From NCBI GenBank assembly GCA_965242565.1, contig OZ251457.1, positions 930,001 to 994,000 on the forward strand: a stretch of DNA of 64,000 nucleotides, written 5' to 3'. The notes under the pieces are model-generated. The model had not been told where the DNA came from. It saw nothing but the letters and a program-made list of their open reading frames with translations, and did not search any database. Source of the stretch: CATQGW01 sp965242565 (GTDB taxonomy: Bacteria > Chloroflexota > Dehalococcoidia > Bin125). A program made the position numbers and the translations under genes. Of this stretch, positions 17,023 to 26,310 are shown piece by piece (position 1 is the first letter of the stretch; each line of letters starts with the position of its first letter).

Positions 17023-17946
17023 ATGACCGACTACCCCGCGCCGAGCCGCGACGAGATCATGCGCAACTACAAGGAGCGCCGCAACTGGGGGCGCTGGGGC
17101 GACGACGATTCGGTGGGCGCGATCAACCTGATCACCGTGGAGAAGCGGCTGGCCGCGATCGGCTCGGTGCGCAACGGACGCACCGTGTCGCTGAGCCGCC
17201 CGTATCCCAAGGACCCGAGCGCGATCAACCCCTCGCCCGCGCAGCATTTCATGCGCACCGCGCCGCGCGGCGACGGCTCCTCCGGCGCAGTGGTGGACTA
17301 CTACGGCTTCATCTATCACGGGCACACGTTCACACACATCGACGCGCTCTGCCACATCTGGGACGAGGACGGCATCTGGCAGGGGCGGCGGCCGGAGGAG
17401 GTGATCGACTCGGCGACGGGCGCGCTGTTCGCGGACGTGACGGCCTGGAATCAGGGCATTTTCACGCGCGGGGTGCTGCTTGATGTGCCGAAGTTCCGCG
17501 GCGAACCCTACGTGACGCTCGACAAGCCGGTGATGGGCGACGAGCTGGCCGACATCGCGGCGGCGCAGGGGGTGAGCGTGGAGCCGGGCGACGCGCTGCT
17601 GGTCTACAGCGGGCGCGAGGCCTACCAGGCCGACCACCCGGACGATTTCTTCGGCGCGCCGCCCAGCCCGGGGCTGCACGCCTCAACCAGCATCTACATC
17701 CGCGATAACGATGTGGCGCTGCTGGGCTGGGACATGATGGACGCGCGGCCCGACGAGTACGGGCTGGCCTGGGCCGTCCACGGCGTGATCTACAGCTTCG
17801 GCGTGGCGCTGCTGGACAACGCGCTGCTGGAGCCGCTGGCGCGCGCCTGCGCGGAGGAGGGCCGCTACGAGCTGCTGCTCTGCGTGCTGCCGCTCAACGT
17901 GCAGGGCGGCACGGGTTCGCCTGTCAACCCGATCGCGGTGTTCTAG
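17023..17946 (+). CDS. Cyclase-family metal-dependent hydrolase (kynurenine formamidase fold)
   Basis: 307-residue protein of the cyclase/arylformamidase family (PF04199). These metal-dependent hydrolases cleave amides, lactones or isatin-like rings. The metal-binding signature appears as HGHTFTHID, a variant of HxGTHxDxPxH, followed by ALCHIW. Later segments include RGVLLDVPKFRG, DALLVYSGR and WAVHGVIYSFGVALLDN. The ATG at 17023 has GGAGGA about 6 nt upstream. Together with the divergent LLM enzyme it suggests catabolism of a heterocyclic or amide compound, but the substrate is not visible. Confidence 0.9.
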   Translation: MTDYPAPSRDEIMRNYKERRNWGRWGDDDSVGAINLITVEKRLAAIGSVRNGRTVSLSRPYPKDPSAINPSPAQHFMRTAPRGDGSSGAVVDYYGFIYHGHTFTHIDALCHIWDEDGIWQGRRPEEVIDSATGALFADVTAWNQGIFTRGVLLDVPKFRGEPYVTLDKPVMGDELADIAAAQGVSVEPGDALLVYSGREAYQADHPDDFFGAPPSPGLHASTSIYIRDNDVALLGWDMMDARPDEYGLAWAVHGVIYSFGVALLDNALLEPLARACAEEGRYELLLCVLPLNVQGGTGSPVNPIAVF

Positions 17947-17971
17947 CCGCGCCGCCCGCTACCCTTGCCGT

Positions 17972-20900
17972 ATGCCGGAACTGCCGCCCATCTGGTCCGA
18001 CGCCTTCCTCGACCAGCAGATCCGCACGCTGCCCGAGTACCAGTCGATCCTCGACGAGCCCGGAGAATTCGACGAGTTCGTGGAGCACGCCCGCGATGTG
18101 CTCCGCGCCATGGAGCCGATCAGCGCTCCGAACGAAGAGACGACCAAGAATCACGCGATTCGGCCGCTGCTCCGTGCATTGGGTTGGCCCGAGCCCGAGA
18201 GTGAGCGACACCTCACGCCCAACGATGTGATCGACTACATTCTGCACCTCGACGACGATGCCCGCGGCGCCTCGCTCACGCTCTCGGAACGGCAGCAGGT
18301 GCTGGGCGCCGCCGGCATCGTGGAGTGCAAGGCGTGGGGGCGCGACCTCGACGCCCGCAACAGTGGCGGGCGGCAGGGCGAAACCGCGGCCCAGCAGACC
18401 CAGCGCTACCTGCTCAGCGCCGGCACCGACTCCCGCGAAACGCTCCGCTGGGCGATCCTCGCCAACGGCGCCCGCTGGCGCATCTACTCCTACCGCGCCC
18501 GCCCGCGCGACCGCTGCTGGGAGGTCGACCTCGAAGCCCTGCTGGTCAGTGAAGATTTGTTCAGCCAGATTCTCGCAGACGAAGACGCTCACCGACTCCG
18601 CGTCGCCTGGCTGCTGCTGCGACGGGACTCCTGGATCGTCCCGCCCGGCGAGCGCGAATCGTTCCTCGACCGGCTGCTCGCCGAAGGACGCCGCAGCGAC
18701 CAACAAGTCGCCGACAATCTCCGCGACGTGATCTTCCGCCGCGTCTACCGGCGCATCACCGCCACCCTCTGGTCCAAGCAGCCCGAGGCCGAGAGCCAAC
18801 TCGTCGCCCAGGCCGCGCAAACCCTGCTCTACCGCATCCTCTTCCTCTGCTTCGCCGAGGACCGCGGCATGCTCGATCCCAACGACCCCGGCTACGGGCC
18901 GCTCTCCCTGCGCGAAACGGTCCGCGACGCGATCCACCAGCAGCATCGGCAGGGCCGCGCATTCTCCTCCGCCTCCAACAACTACTGGAACCGGCTCAAC
19001 GTGCTGCGCCGCATCGTCGACGACGGCGACGACTCGATCGGGGTGCCCGCCTACAACGGCGGCCTCTTCGCGCCCCACGCCCTGATCGACGAAGTCGAAC
19101 TCAACGACGCCGAGTTCGCCGAATTCTTTTACGACCTCAGCCACGCCCCAAACGGCGTTGGGAGCGCAGGAGAAAACGGCGACTCGCGCGTCTACATCAA
19201 CTACCGCGAGCTCGCCGTCCAACAGCTCGGCGGCGTCTACGAAAAGTTGCTCGAATACGTTCCCCGGCGGGAGGACGACGGCAACGTCGACACCGTTCTT
19301 CAGCCCTACGCCCGCAAAGACTCCGGCTCCTACTACACCCCCCAGGAACTCGTCGACCTGATCGTCGAGCAGACGCTTCAGCCTCTGCTCGACGAGCGGA
19401 TCGCCGCATTCGAGGCCGATCCCACAGCCCCGAACGATCCGGCCGAAGCGCTGCTCGCGCTTCGCGTGCTCGACCCTGCGATGGGTTCGGGCCACTTCCT
19501 GATCACCGCGCTCGACTGGCTCACCGACCGCGCCCTCGAGCTGCTCGACCGTCAATGGCCGCAGGCGCCCAGCTACGCCTCCCCACTCCGCGCGCGCCTC
19601 GACGAAATCAAACGGCAACACCCCGATCTCGACGACCACGCCCTGGTCCAGCGGCTCGCGCTCAAACGCTGCATCCACGGCGTCGACAAAAACGCCATGG
19701 CCGTCCGCCTGGCCCGCGTCGCCCTGTGGCTGCATACCTTCCAGCGTCAACTCCCCTTTCCCTACATCGAGCGCAATCTGATCGCCGGCGACTCGCTGCT
19801 CGGCGCGCTGCCCGCCCAGGCCACCGCCTTCTACCACGAGCTCGGCCGCATCCCCGTCGGCGAGATCGACGACGGCGAAGAGCAATACGCCCGCGGCCCT
19901 GCGAGTGAGCTGGAACGGCAACTCGATCTCCACATCCAGGACATCGAGCACATCCGAAGCCTCGTCAGTAAGCTCGACAACTACCTCTTCCGCCTGCCCA
20001 AACCGATCAATCTCTTCGTCGGTCTGCGCTGGGCGACGGCGGGGATGAGCGCCGCGCGCCGCGCCGAATATCTCGAACCACTGCGCCGCATCCTGCGCGG
20101 TTATTCCCCCCGCGCCCGCCGCATCATCTACGAGGGCGAAAACACGCCCGGCCTGACCCCGACCACGCCCGAATACCGCCAGATTCGCGACCCTGCGCTC
20201 GCCCTGGTCGAGCGCGAAGACCCGCTGCACTGGCCCATCGCCTTCCCGCTCGTCTGGCGCAACTGGTCCGCCGACCAGCCCCAGGGCGGCTTCGACGCCG
20301 TCGTCAGCAACCCGCCATGGGACCGGATCAAGCTGCAGGAGGTGGAGTGGTGGGCCGCCCGCAACGAAGAGGTGGCCAAAGCTCCCACCGCCGACGCCCG
20401 AAAACAGTTGATCGCCGCCCTCCGCGCCGCCGCCGATCCGCTCGTCGCCGAATACGACGAAGCCGCAGCGCAGGCTGCCGGGTTCAGCACGCTGATGCAC
20501 AAGAGCGGCGACTACCCCCAACTCGGCAAGGGCGACATCAACATCTACAGCCTCTTCGTCGAACGATCCCTCTCGCTGCTCAAACCGGACGGCATCGCCG
20601 GGCTGCTCACGCCCAGCGGCATCTACGCCGATAACACGGCGGCGGAGTTCTTTCGCGGCGTCTCCACCACCGGCCGGATCGCCGGCATCTACGACTTCGA
20701 GAACCGCCGCAGCGACAACCCCGACGCTCAAACAGCCAAGCGGTTCTCCGACGTTCATCCGCAATTCAAATTCTGCGCCACCGTCATCGCGGGCGCGGAG
20801 CGCGCGTTCGAGGAGGCCCGTTGCGGTTTCTATCTGCACGGCAAGGCCGATCTGAGCGATCCCGATCGCGTTTTCCCGCTCACGCCCGACGATTTCGCGC

Positions 20901-21892
20901 GGATTAACCCCAACACCGGTACCGCGCCGACGCTGCGCAGCCGGCGCGACGCCGAGCTGGTCCGCGCGATCTATCGGGACCATCCGGTGCTGTCCGATCA
21001 CGCGGTGGACGATGAAGAGCATCCCTACCGCGTTCGCTTTCACACGATGTTCCATATGACCAACGACTCGCATCACTTCCGCACCGCGGATCAGCTGGAA
21101 GCCGAGGGCTGCTACCGCGTGGCGGGGCACCGCTGGCGGCGCGGCGACGCGGAGTGGGCGCCGCTCTACCAGGGGCGGATGATCCACCACTTCGACCACC
21201 GCGCCAACGCCGTCGGCTTCAATCCCGAGAGTACAACCGTCCCGTACTTCAGCATCGAGGTTTCGGACGAGGAGAAGCAGGACGCGGCGTTCTTTCCAAA
21301 CGTTCAGTACTGGGTGTCTACGAGCGAGATCGAGGCGCGTCTGCCGTCGGCGCAGCAGTGGGCGATCGCCTTCCGCGACATCACCAACTCGACCAATGAG
21401 CGCACGATGATTGCGACGATCTCGCCCTGGGCGGCGTTCGGCAACCAAGTGCCGCTGCTGCTGCCCGATCCGGAGCTTGAGGCCGGCGACGCCGCGCTGC
21501 TGGCCGCCAACCTCTCCAGCCTGGCGCTCGATTTCGTCGCCAAGCGCAAGGTGCAGGGCACGCACCTAAACTGGTACATCGTCGAGCAGCTGCCCGTAAT
21601 CGCGCCCGCCGACTACGAGCGCGAGTTCGGCGGCTCCAGCGCCCGTGAGCTGGTGCGGGAGCACGTGCTCAAGCTCAGCTACACGGCGCACGACCTCGCG
21701 CCGTTCGCCCGCGACCTCGGCTATGCCGCCGACCCGTTTCCCTGGGACCCCGCCGAGCGCCGCCAACTCCGCGCCCGCCTCGACGCCCTCTACTTCCACC
21801 TCTACGGCCTCGACGAGGGCGACACCGCCTACGTCCTCGACCAGTTCCCCGTGCTGGAGAAGAACGAGCGCAAAGCGCACGGCGGTATCTGA
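17972..21892 (+). CDS. Type IIG restriction-modification enzyme (Eco57I-like), frameshifted at C-terminus
   Basis: 1306-residue single-chain restriction-modification enzyme: nuclease, helical linker, N6-adenine methyltransferase and target-recognition domain. The N-terminal nuclease candidate is GIVECKAWGRDL with Glu118 and Lys120. In the methylase, motif I is DPAMGSGHFL at 501 and motif IV NPPWDRIK at 780. SGSYYTPQELVDLIVEQ precedes motif I, as is usual in this family. The last 400 residues hold the recognition domain. The stop at 21890 cuts the protein inside a conserved C-terminal motif: one missing base turns the expected 'HGEY..KELVL' into HGGI-stop, while the sequence continues open to 21978. 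No separate methylase or specificity gene lies beside it. Confidence 0.9.
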   Translation: MPELPPIWSDAFLDQQIRTLPEYQSILDEPGEFDEFVEHARDVLRAMEPISAPNEETTKNHAIRPLLRALGWPEPESERHLTPNDVIDYILHLDDDARGASLTLSERQQVLGAAGIVECKAWGRDLDARNSGGRQGETAAQQTQRYLLSAGTDSRETLRWAILANGARWRIYSYRARPRDRCWEVDLEALLVSEDLFSQILADEDAHRLRVAWLLLRRDSWIVPPGERESFLDRLLAEGRRSDQQVADNLRDVIFRRVYRRITATLWSKQPEAESQLVAQAAQTLLYRILFLCFAEDRGMLDPNDPGYGPLSLRETVRDAIHQQHRQGRAFSSASNNYWNRLNVLRRIVDDGDDSIGVPAYNGGLFAPHALIDEVELNDAEFAEFFYDLSHAPNGVGSAGENGDSRVYINYRELAVQQLGGVYEKLLEYVPRREDDGNVDTVLQPYARKDSGSYYTPQELVDLIVEQTLQPLLDERIAAFEADPTAPNDPAEALLALRVLDPAMGSGHFLITALDWLTDRALELLDRQWPQAPSYASPLRARLDEIKRQHPDLDDHALVQRLALKRCIHGVDKNAMAVRLARVALWLHTFQRQLPFPYIERNLIAGDSLLGALPAQATAFYHELGRIPVGEIDDGEEQYARGPASELERQLDLHIQDIEHIRSLVSKLDNYLFRLPKPINLFVGLRWATAGMSAARRAEYLEPLRRILRGYSPRARRIIYEGENTPGLTPTTPEYRQIRDPALALVEREDPLHWPIAFPLVWRNWSADQPQGGFDAVVSNPPWDRIKLQEVEWWAARNEEVAKAPTADARKQLIAALRAAADPLVAEYDEAAAQAAGFSTLMHKSGDYPQLGKGDINIYSLFVERSLSLLKPDGIAGLLTPSGIYADNTAAEFFRGVSTTGRIAGIYDFENRRSDNPDAQTAKRFSDVHPQFKFCATVIAGAERAFEEARCGFYLHGKADLSDPDRVFPLTPDDFARINPNTGTAPTLRSRRDAELVRAIYRDHPVLSDHAVDDEEHPYRVRFHTMFHMTNDSHHFRTADQLEAEGCYRVAGHRWRRGDAEWAPLYQGRMIHHFDHRANAVGFNPESTTVPYFSIEVSDEEKQDAAFFPNVQYWVSTSEIEARLPSAQQWAIAFRDITNSTNERTMIATISPWAAFGNQVPLLLPDPELEAGDAALLAANLSSLALDFVAKRKVQGTHLNWYIVEQLPVIAPADYEREFGGSSARELVREHVLKLSYTAHDLAPFARDLGYAADPFPWDPAERRQLRARLDALYFHLYGLDEGDTAYVLDQFPVLEKNERKAHGGI

Positions 21893-21978
21893 GCAAGGAG
21901 CTGGTGCTTGGGCACTACCGCGCGCTGGCGGCGGGGGATACTGCCTCCGAAATTCGGCTTGAGCCGCTGAGCGGCTAG
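21893..21978 (+). pseudogene. Displaced C-terminal tail of the type IIG gene
   Basis: In the frame one base back from the gene, the sequence reads YLSKELVLGHYRALAAGDTA and ends SEIRLEPLSG before TAG at 21976-21978. This is the normal C-terminal ending for Eco57I-like enzymes (HGEYRTKxLVL...). The TAG also forms a CTAG overlap with the convergent DinB gene's stop, the same arrangement as between ppc and its neighbour. That supports this as the ancestral end. One deleted base near 21884-21885 would explain it. Confidence 0.7.
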
Positions 21979-22496
21979 ATGGTGAGGCCGCCCAGACCCA
22001 GTAGGCCGCGGGCGTGTTCGATTTCGCCGACGTGGCGGTAGCCGTGGTAGAGCAGCATGCCGGTGAGGGCTTGCCAGAGCGTCATCGGCGGCGTCGGTTT
22101 GATGATGATCTCGTCGCCGAGCTGATCGACGGAGAGCGTGGCGATCCATTCCTCCGTTGCGATCCAGACGTCCTGTTGGTAACGCAGCCAGCCGTCGACG
22201 TCGGAGAGTGTGACGGCGTTGGCCTGTTCCGCGGTCATGCCGGTGCCCTGGCTGGTGCGGTGCAAGCCGAAGTGCTCGTCCCAGCCGTCGCGCAGCCAGA
22301 CGGTGTTACGGCGCTGGGCGACGAAATTGACGATATTGTCCTCGGTGCGGACGTAGTGCCAGAGCGAGAAGAATGCGCTCACGCCGCCGTCGGCGCCGCG
22401 AAAGTTCCACTGTTCCGCGCTCATCTGCTCGACGGCGCGATCCAGCATCGCGTGCATCGACGCCAGCCCCTCGCGCACTACTGCAATCTGATCCAT
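21975..22496 (-). CDS. DinB-family protein
   Basis: 173-residue four-helix-bundle protein of the DinB/YfiT-like superfamily, which includes metal-dependent thiol transferases. It begins MDQIAVVREGLASMHAMLDRAVEQM and shows a buried-His pattern with SLWHYVRTEDN in helix 2 and LLYHGYRHVGEIEHARGL near the end. Those histidines are the likely metal ligands. The ATG at 22496 follows the amidase stop by a single base and has GAGAGGAC upstream within the amidase gene, so translation is coupled. It is the last gene of a three-gene leftward operon. Confidence 0.85.
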   Translation of the reverse strand: MDQIAVVREGLASMHAMLDRAVEQMSAEQWNFRGADGGVSAFFSLWHYVRTEDNIVNFVAQRRNTVWLRDGWDEHFGLHRTSQGTGMTAEQANAVTLSDVDGWLRYQQDVWIATEEWIATLSVDQLGDEIIIKPTPPMTLWQALTGMLLYHGYRHVGEIEHARGLLGLGGLTI

Positions 22497-22497
22497 G

Positions 22498-23952
22498 TCA
22501 CACGTCCTCTCTGTTTGGACTGTTCGGGTGAGCGACGGCGACTGCGCCGATCGCATCCTCATACGCCGCCGCGATTCGCAGTATCGTCGGCTCGTCGCGG
22601 GGGCGACCGATGATCTGCACCGATGTGGGCAGGCCGTCGTCGTCCGCTGCGCCCGGCAGCGCGATTGCGGGCGCGCCGATCAGGTTGGCGAGGGGCGTGT
22701 AGCGGATCGAGATCGTCCAGGGATTAATTGGGCTGCCGGCGATCGTGTCGATCCGCGCGCCGTGCTCGTGGGCGGTGATGGCGCTGGTCGGCGTGAGCAG
22801 GGCGTCATAGCGCCCGAAGAAGCGCGCTAGTTCGTGCGCCAGGCGGTCGCGCAGCGCCTCGGCGCGGGCGACCTCGACGCCGCTCAGCCGCGCGCCGCGC
22901 CGCAGGCTGCCGACTGTGTAATCGGATAGCTCGTCCTCGCGCCCCGCGCAGAGCTCGTCGTAGTTGGCCGCCGCGCCGACCGCCGACAGCGCAGGGAAGA
23001 CCTCAAGCGGATCCACGATTTCGGGCGATTCATCCGTCACCGCCGCGCCCGCGTCGCGCAGCGCGCCAGCGGCGCGTTCGACCGCCGCCGACACCGCCGG
23101 CTGGCAGGGCGTCTCGTTGCCCAGATTCGTCGTGACGGCGACGCGCAGGCCGGCCAGCGAGCCGGGCGCGGCTGCGCCCACGAAATCGGGCGGCGCGTCG
23201 GGCAGGCCGGCCGGATCGTCGGGGTGCGGCCCGGCCATCACCTGGAGCATCAGCGCGGCGTCCTCCACGCTGCGGGTGAGCGGGCCGTCGGACGAAATCT
23301 GCGCCATCCCCGCGCCGCGTGCGCGGCGCGGAATCCGCCGCGTCGTGGGCTTCAGTCCGACCACGCCGCAGTAGGCGGCGGGCAGCCGCACCGAGCCGCC
23401 GCCGTCGGTACCGTGGTGCAGCGGCCCGTAGCCGGCCGCGCAGGCCGCCGCCGCGCCGCCGCTGGAGCCGCCGGCCGTGCGCGAGAGGTCGTGCGGATTC
23501 GCGGTCGTCGGCCCCAGCCGGTTGAGCGTCTGCGCGGCCAGGCCGAACTCGGAAGTGTTGGTCTTGCCCAGGAAGATCGCGCCCGCGTCGCGCAGACGCT
23601 CAACCGGCAGCTCGTCGCGCGCGGCCGGCGCGCGGTCCGTGACCAGCGAGCCCATCGTGGTCGGGACTCCTTGCATGTCGACCAGGTCTTTGACGGTCAC
23701 CGGAATCCCCAGCAGCGGCGGCGCGGCGGCGGTCTCGCCCGCCGCGCGCAGTTGCGCCCAGCGCTGCGTCGCGGACTGCGCCTGCTCCAGCGCCGCGTCG
23801 GCCGTGAGTGTGATGAAAACGTGCAGCGACGGCTCGAGCGCCGCGATCCGCGTGAGTAGCTGCTCGACGACCTCCAGCGGCGACAGCTCGCTGCCCGCGT
23901 AGGCGCGGCGCAGCGCGGCGGCGCTCAGCTCGTGAACGTCGTCCGCACTCAT
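22498..23952 (-). CDS. Amidase signature-family amidohydrolase
   Basis: 484-residue enzyme of the amidase signature family, hydrolysing amides or related C-N bonds. The Ser-cisSer-Lys triad is visible: Lys in VTVKDLVD, the cis-Ser in the GGSSGGAAAA signature, and the nucleophilic Ser in GTDGGGSVRLPAAYCG. A C-terminal LPTSVQIIGRP is typical for the family. GatA is unlikely because no gatB or gatC lies nearby and the context is a small catabolic operon. It starts immediately after the peptidase stop (TAG directly followed by ATG), so it depends on read-through translation. Substrate unknown. Confidence 0.92.
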   Translation of the reverse strand: MSADDVHELSAAALRRAYAGSELSPLEVVEQLLTRIAALEPSLHVFITLTADAALEQAQSATQRWAQLRAAGETAAAPPLLGIPVTVKDLVDMQGVPTTMGSLVTDRAPAARDELPVERLRDAGAIFLGKTNTSEFGLAAQTLNRLGPTTANPHDLSRTAGGSSGGAAAACAAGYGPLHHGTDGGGSVRLPAAYCGVVGLKPTTRRIPRRARGAGMAQISSDGPLTRSVEDAALMLQVMAGPHPDDPAGLPDAPPDFVGAAAPGSLAGLRVAVTTNLGNETPCQPAVSAAVERAAGALRDAGAAVTDESPEIVDPLEVFPALSAVGAAANYDELCAGREDELSDYTVGSLRRGARLSGVEVARAEALRDRLAHELARFFGRYDALLTPTSAITAHEHGARIDTIAGSPINPWTISIRYTPLANLIGAPAIALPGAADDDGLPTSVQIIGRPRDEPTILRIAAAYEDAIGAVAVAHPNSPNREDV

Positions 23953-25893
23953 CTACAGATTCTCGATCTCGACCGGCTCGATGCCGCCGGCCGGCGTGAA
24001 GCCGAAGATGCGCCCGTAGAAATCGAGTTCGGCCTCGGTTGCGCGCTGGATGTTTTCGGCCATGCGGAAGCCGTGCTGCTCGCCCTCGAAGGCCAGATAG
24101 GCGACGGGCACGCCCTTGGAACGCAGCGCCTCCACCATCCGCTCCGCCTGATCGGGCGGCACGATCTTGTCCTCCAGCCCCTGCAGGAAGATCACCGGGC
24201 AGTTGAGCCGCTCGGCGGAGAAGATCGGCGAGCGCTGTTGGTACAGCTCCTCGCGCTCCGGATAGGGGCCGATCAAAGAATCGAGGTAGCGCGACTCGAA
24301 CTTGTGCGTGTCGCGCGCCAGCGCCGCCGCGTCGGAGACGCCGAAGTGCGACGCGCCGGCGTTGAACACATCGCGGTAGGTCAGCGCGCAGAGCGTCGTG
24401 TAGCCGCCCGCGCTGCCGCCGCGAATCGCCAGCCGCGCGCCGTCCACATCGCCCCGCGCGACCAGATACTCGGCGGCCGCGCAGCAGTCCTCGACGTCGA
24501 CGATTCCCCAGTTGCCGTGCAGCAACCGGCGGTAGGCCGTGCCGTAGCCGGTCGAGCCGCCGTAGTTCACGTCCACCACCGCGAACCCGCGCGTCGTCCA
24601 GTACTGGATCGCCAGCGCCAGCACGCCGGCGGTGGCGCCCGTCGGCCCGCCGTGGGTGAAAGTCAGCAGCGGCGGCTTCGCGCCCTGCGGCGCGGCGAAA
24701 TCGGGGTTGCGCGGCGCGTAGTAGAAGGCGTGCGCGGTGCGCCCGTCGGCGGAGGGGTAGGCGATCGGTTCGGGCGCGGAGACGTAGGCCGGATCGAGCT
24801 CCACGCTCGAGCCGAGCCGCAGCGTTTCGAGCTCGCCGCTGTCGGCGTCGATCGCGATGATCGCGCTGCTGCTCTCAGGTCCGGCCGCGTTGGCGACGAT
24901 TCGGTTGCCCGCCGCGCGCACGAAGAAGAACGCCGTATAGGGCGTCTCGAACTCGCGCAGCGCCCCCGTCGCCGGATCGAGCGCGCCGATCTTCCAGATG
25001 CCCTGCTCGCCCCAGGTCACGGCCAGCCGACCGTCCGCCAGCGCGCCGTAGGTCGACTCGCTGAACGTCCACGAGGGCTGGCCGAACTCGGCCTCCAGCT
25101 GCAGCACGGGGATCAGCGCGTCGCCGTCCCGGCGATGCAGATTCCACCAGCCGGACGCATCGGAGACGCAGTAGAGCGCGCCGTCGGGGCCCCACTCGGG
25201 CTGCAAAATCGACGTATCGCCGCGCGTGTCGCCGGCGATGCGGCGCGGGTTGAGCAGCGCGCCGTTGCTCGCCACATCGGCCAGCCAGAGCTCGGTGGCG
25301 TCCCACGGCATGCGCGGGTGATTCCAGCAGATCCAGGCCAGCCGCGCGCCGTTGGGCGAGAGCCGCGGCGCGGCGTAGAAGTCGTAGCCCTGATGCAGCG
25401 GCTCGGGCTCGCCGCCCTCCAGCGGCACGGAGACCAGCAGGTTCTCCGCCTCAACGCCCTCGCGCCGGTGATCCTCCGCCACGCAGATTAGCCGCCCGCG
25501 CGCCGCGTCCACCGTTGCGTCGGCGTAGCGCACATCGAGCTCGGGCGTGATCGGTGCGGCGGACGCCGGATCGTCGGCGGCCTGCCGCCAGAGCCGCTGG
25601 TCGGCGAAGTTGGAGAAGTAGAGCTGGCTGCCGCTCACTGCCAGCGCACCGCCGCCGTACTCGTGGACGAGCGTCCGCGCGCTGTGCTCCGCGCCCGTGA
25701 CCTCAGAGGTTTCGCCGTCAGGAGTGCGGCGCATCACCGCGTAGCGCCCGCGCTCGTCGGGGCGCGATTCGACCCAGTAGATGTCTTCGCCGTCGGCATC
25801 GATCTCGACAAAGCGCAGCGCGCCAGCCGTCAGCAGCTCCGTCGCCACCGGCGACTCCCACGCCCCATACGCCGCAACCCGACGCTCAGCCAT
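23953..25893 (-). CDS. S9-family prolyl oligopeptidase-like peptidase
   Basis: 646-residue serine peptidase. An N-terminal beta-propeller of about 380 residues (repeats with YWVESRPDERGRY, RLSPNGARLAWICWNHP, LQPEWGPDG) gates a C-terminal alpha/beta-hydrolase domain. There the nucleophile is in RGGSAGGYTT, the acid in QGLEDKIVPP and the His in EGEQHGFR. The layout is that of the S9C acylaminoacyl-peptidase/dipeptidyl-peptidase branch. No signal peptide is seen, so it probably works in the cytoplasm on short peptides. I chose the ATG at 25893 (MAERRVAAYG) over the one at 25923. It heads an operon with amidase and DinB genes, with 0 and 1 nt between them. Confidence 0.93.
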   Translation of the reverse strand: MAERRVAAYGAWESPVATELLTAGALRFVEIDADGEDIYWVESRPDERGRYAVMRRTPDGETSEVTGAEHSARTLVHEYGGGALAVSGSQLYFSNFADQRLWRQAADDPASAAPITPELDVRYADATVDAARGRLICVAEDHRREGVEAENLLVSVPLEGGEPEPLHQGYDFYAAPRLSPNGARLAWICWNHPRMPWDATELWLADVASNGALLNPRRIAGDTRGDTSILQPEWGPDGALYCVSDASGWWNLHRRDGDALIPVLQLEAEFGQPSWTFSESTYGALADGRLAVTWGEQGIWKIGALDPATGALREFETPYTAFFFVRAAGNRIVANAAGPESSSAIIAIDADSGELETLRLGSSVELDPAYVSAPEPIAYPSADGRTAHAFYYAPRNPDFAAPQGAKPPLLTFTHGGPTGATAGVLALAIQYWTTRGFAVVDVNYGGSTGYGTAYRRLLHGNWGIVDVEDCCAAAEYLVARGDVDGARLAIRGGSAGGYTTLCALTYRDVFNAGASHFGVSDAAALARDTHKFESRYLDSLIGPYPEREELYQQRSPIFSAERLNCPVIFLQGLEDKIVPPDQAERMVEALRSKGVPVAYLAFEGEQHGFRMAENIQRATEAELDFYGRIFGFTPAGGIEPVEIENL

Positions 25894-26310
25894 CGCGCAC
25901 CTTCGCTTTCCAGCGTCCATCAATCCTACCCGCCCTGCCCGCGCCCGCCGCTACCGCCCGCCATGTTGGTCGGGGTTGGTCAGGTTTGTTCGGGATGTTC
26001 GGGAGCGGTTTCGGCCTGTGCTCTATCTGGTCGGGGCGGTTTCGGGTGGTCGGATTTGTTCAGGTTTGTTCGGGTTTGGTCGGCGGTGGTCGCTGCGGCG
26101 AGGCGGGTTGAAGTGGGCATTGGTAGGTCCGTTGTTCTGTTGTGGAGAGGCGACGGTATCACAATGTAGACGAGATGAGGCGCGAGGCACGGCGTTGGAG
26201 GCGGCTCGGGGCAGATTCCCGCTCGGGGGCGGGAATGACGAGAAAAGGGGCAGGAATGACGGAAGAAGGGGGTGGGCGGATGTGGTTGGGCACGCGCCTA
26301 GACTGTGGCC
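25894..26310. other. Intergenic region with dispersed repeats
   Basis: 417 bp between divergent peptidase and ppc genes. The first part (25960-26100) is rich in imperfect GGTCGGGxTTGTTCGGG repeats, and 26023-26039 matches 1897-1913 in inverted orientation. A palindromic repeat follows at 26213-26240. No gene is seen. Confidence 0.6.
26213..26262. repeat. Palindromic repeat, CATTCCCGC type
   Basis: GATTCCCGCTCGGGGGCGGGAATGACG forms an imperfect hairpin (ATTCCCGC with GCGGGAAT). It is followed by a second half-site CAGGAATGACGG. It is the same family as the units at 7726, 32265, 48919, 59632 and 60420. Confidence 0.75.

Noticed and set aside
17924..21565. A 1213-codon leftward open frame
   Set aside because: It lies antisense to the type IIG gene, has a skewed Gly/Val/Asp composition and no domain signal. 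It is an artefact of high GC.
25960..26100. Possible iterons of a replication origin (repeated TTGTTCGGG-type words)
   Set aside because: The words are irregular in spacing and orientation, and no dnaA, rep or AT-rich segment is nearby.
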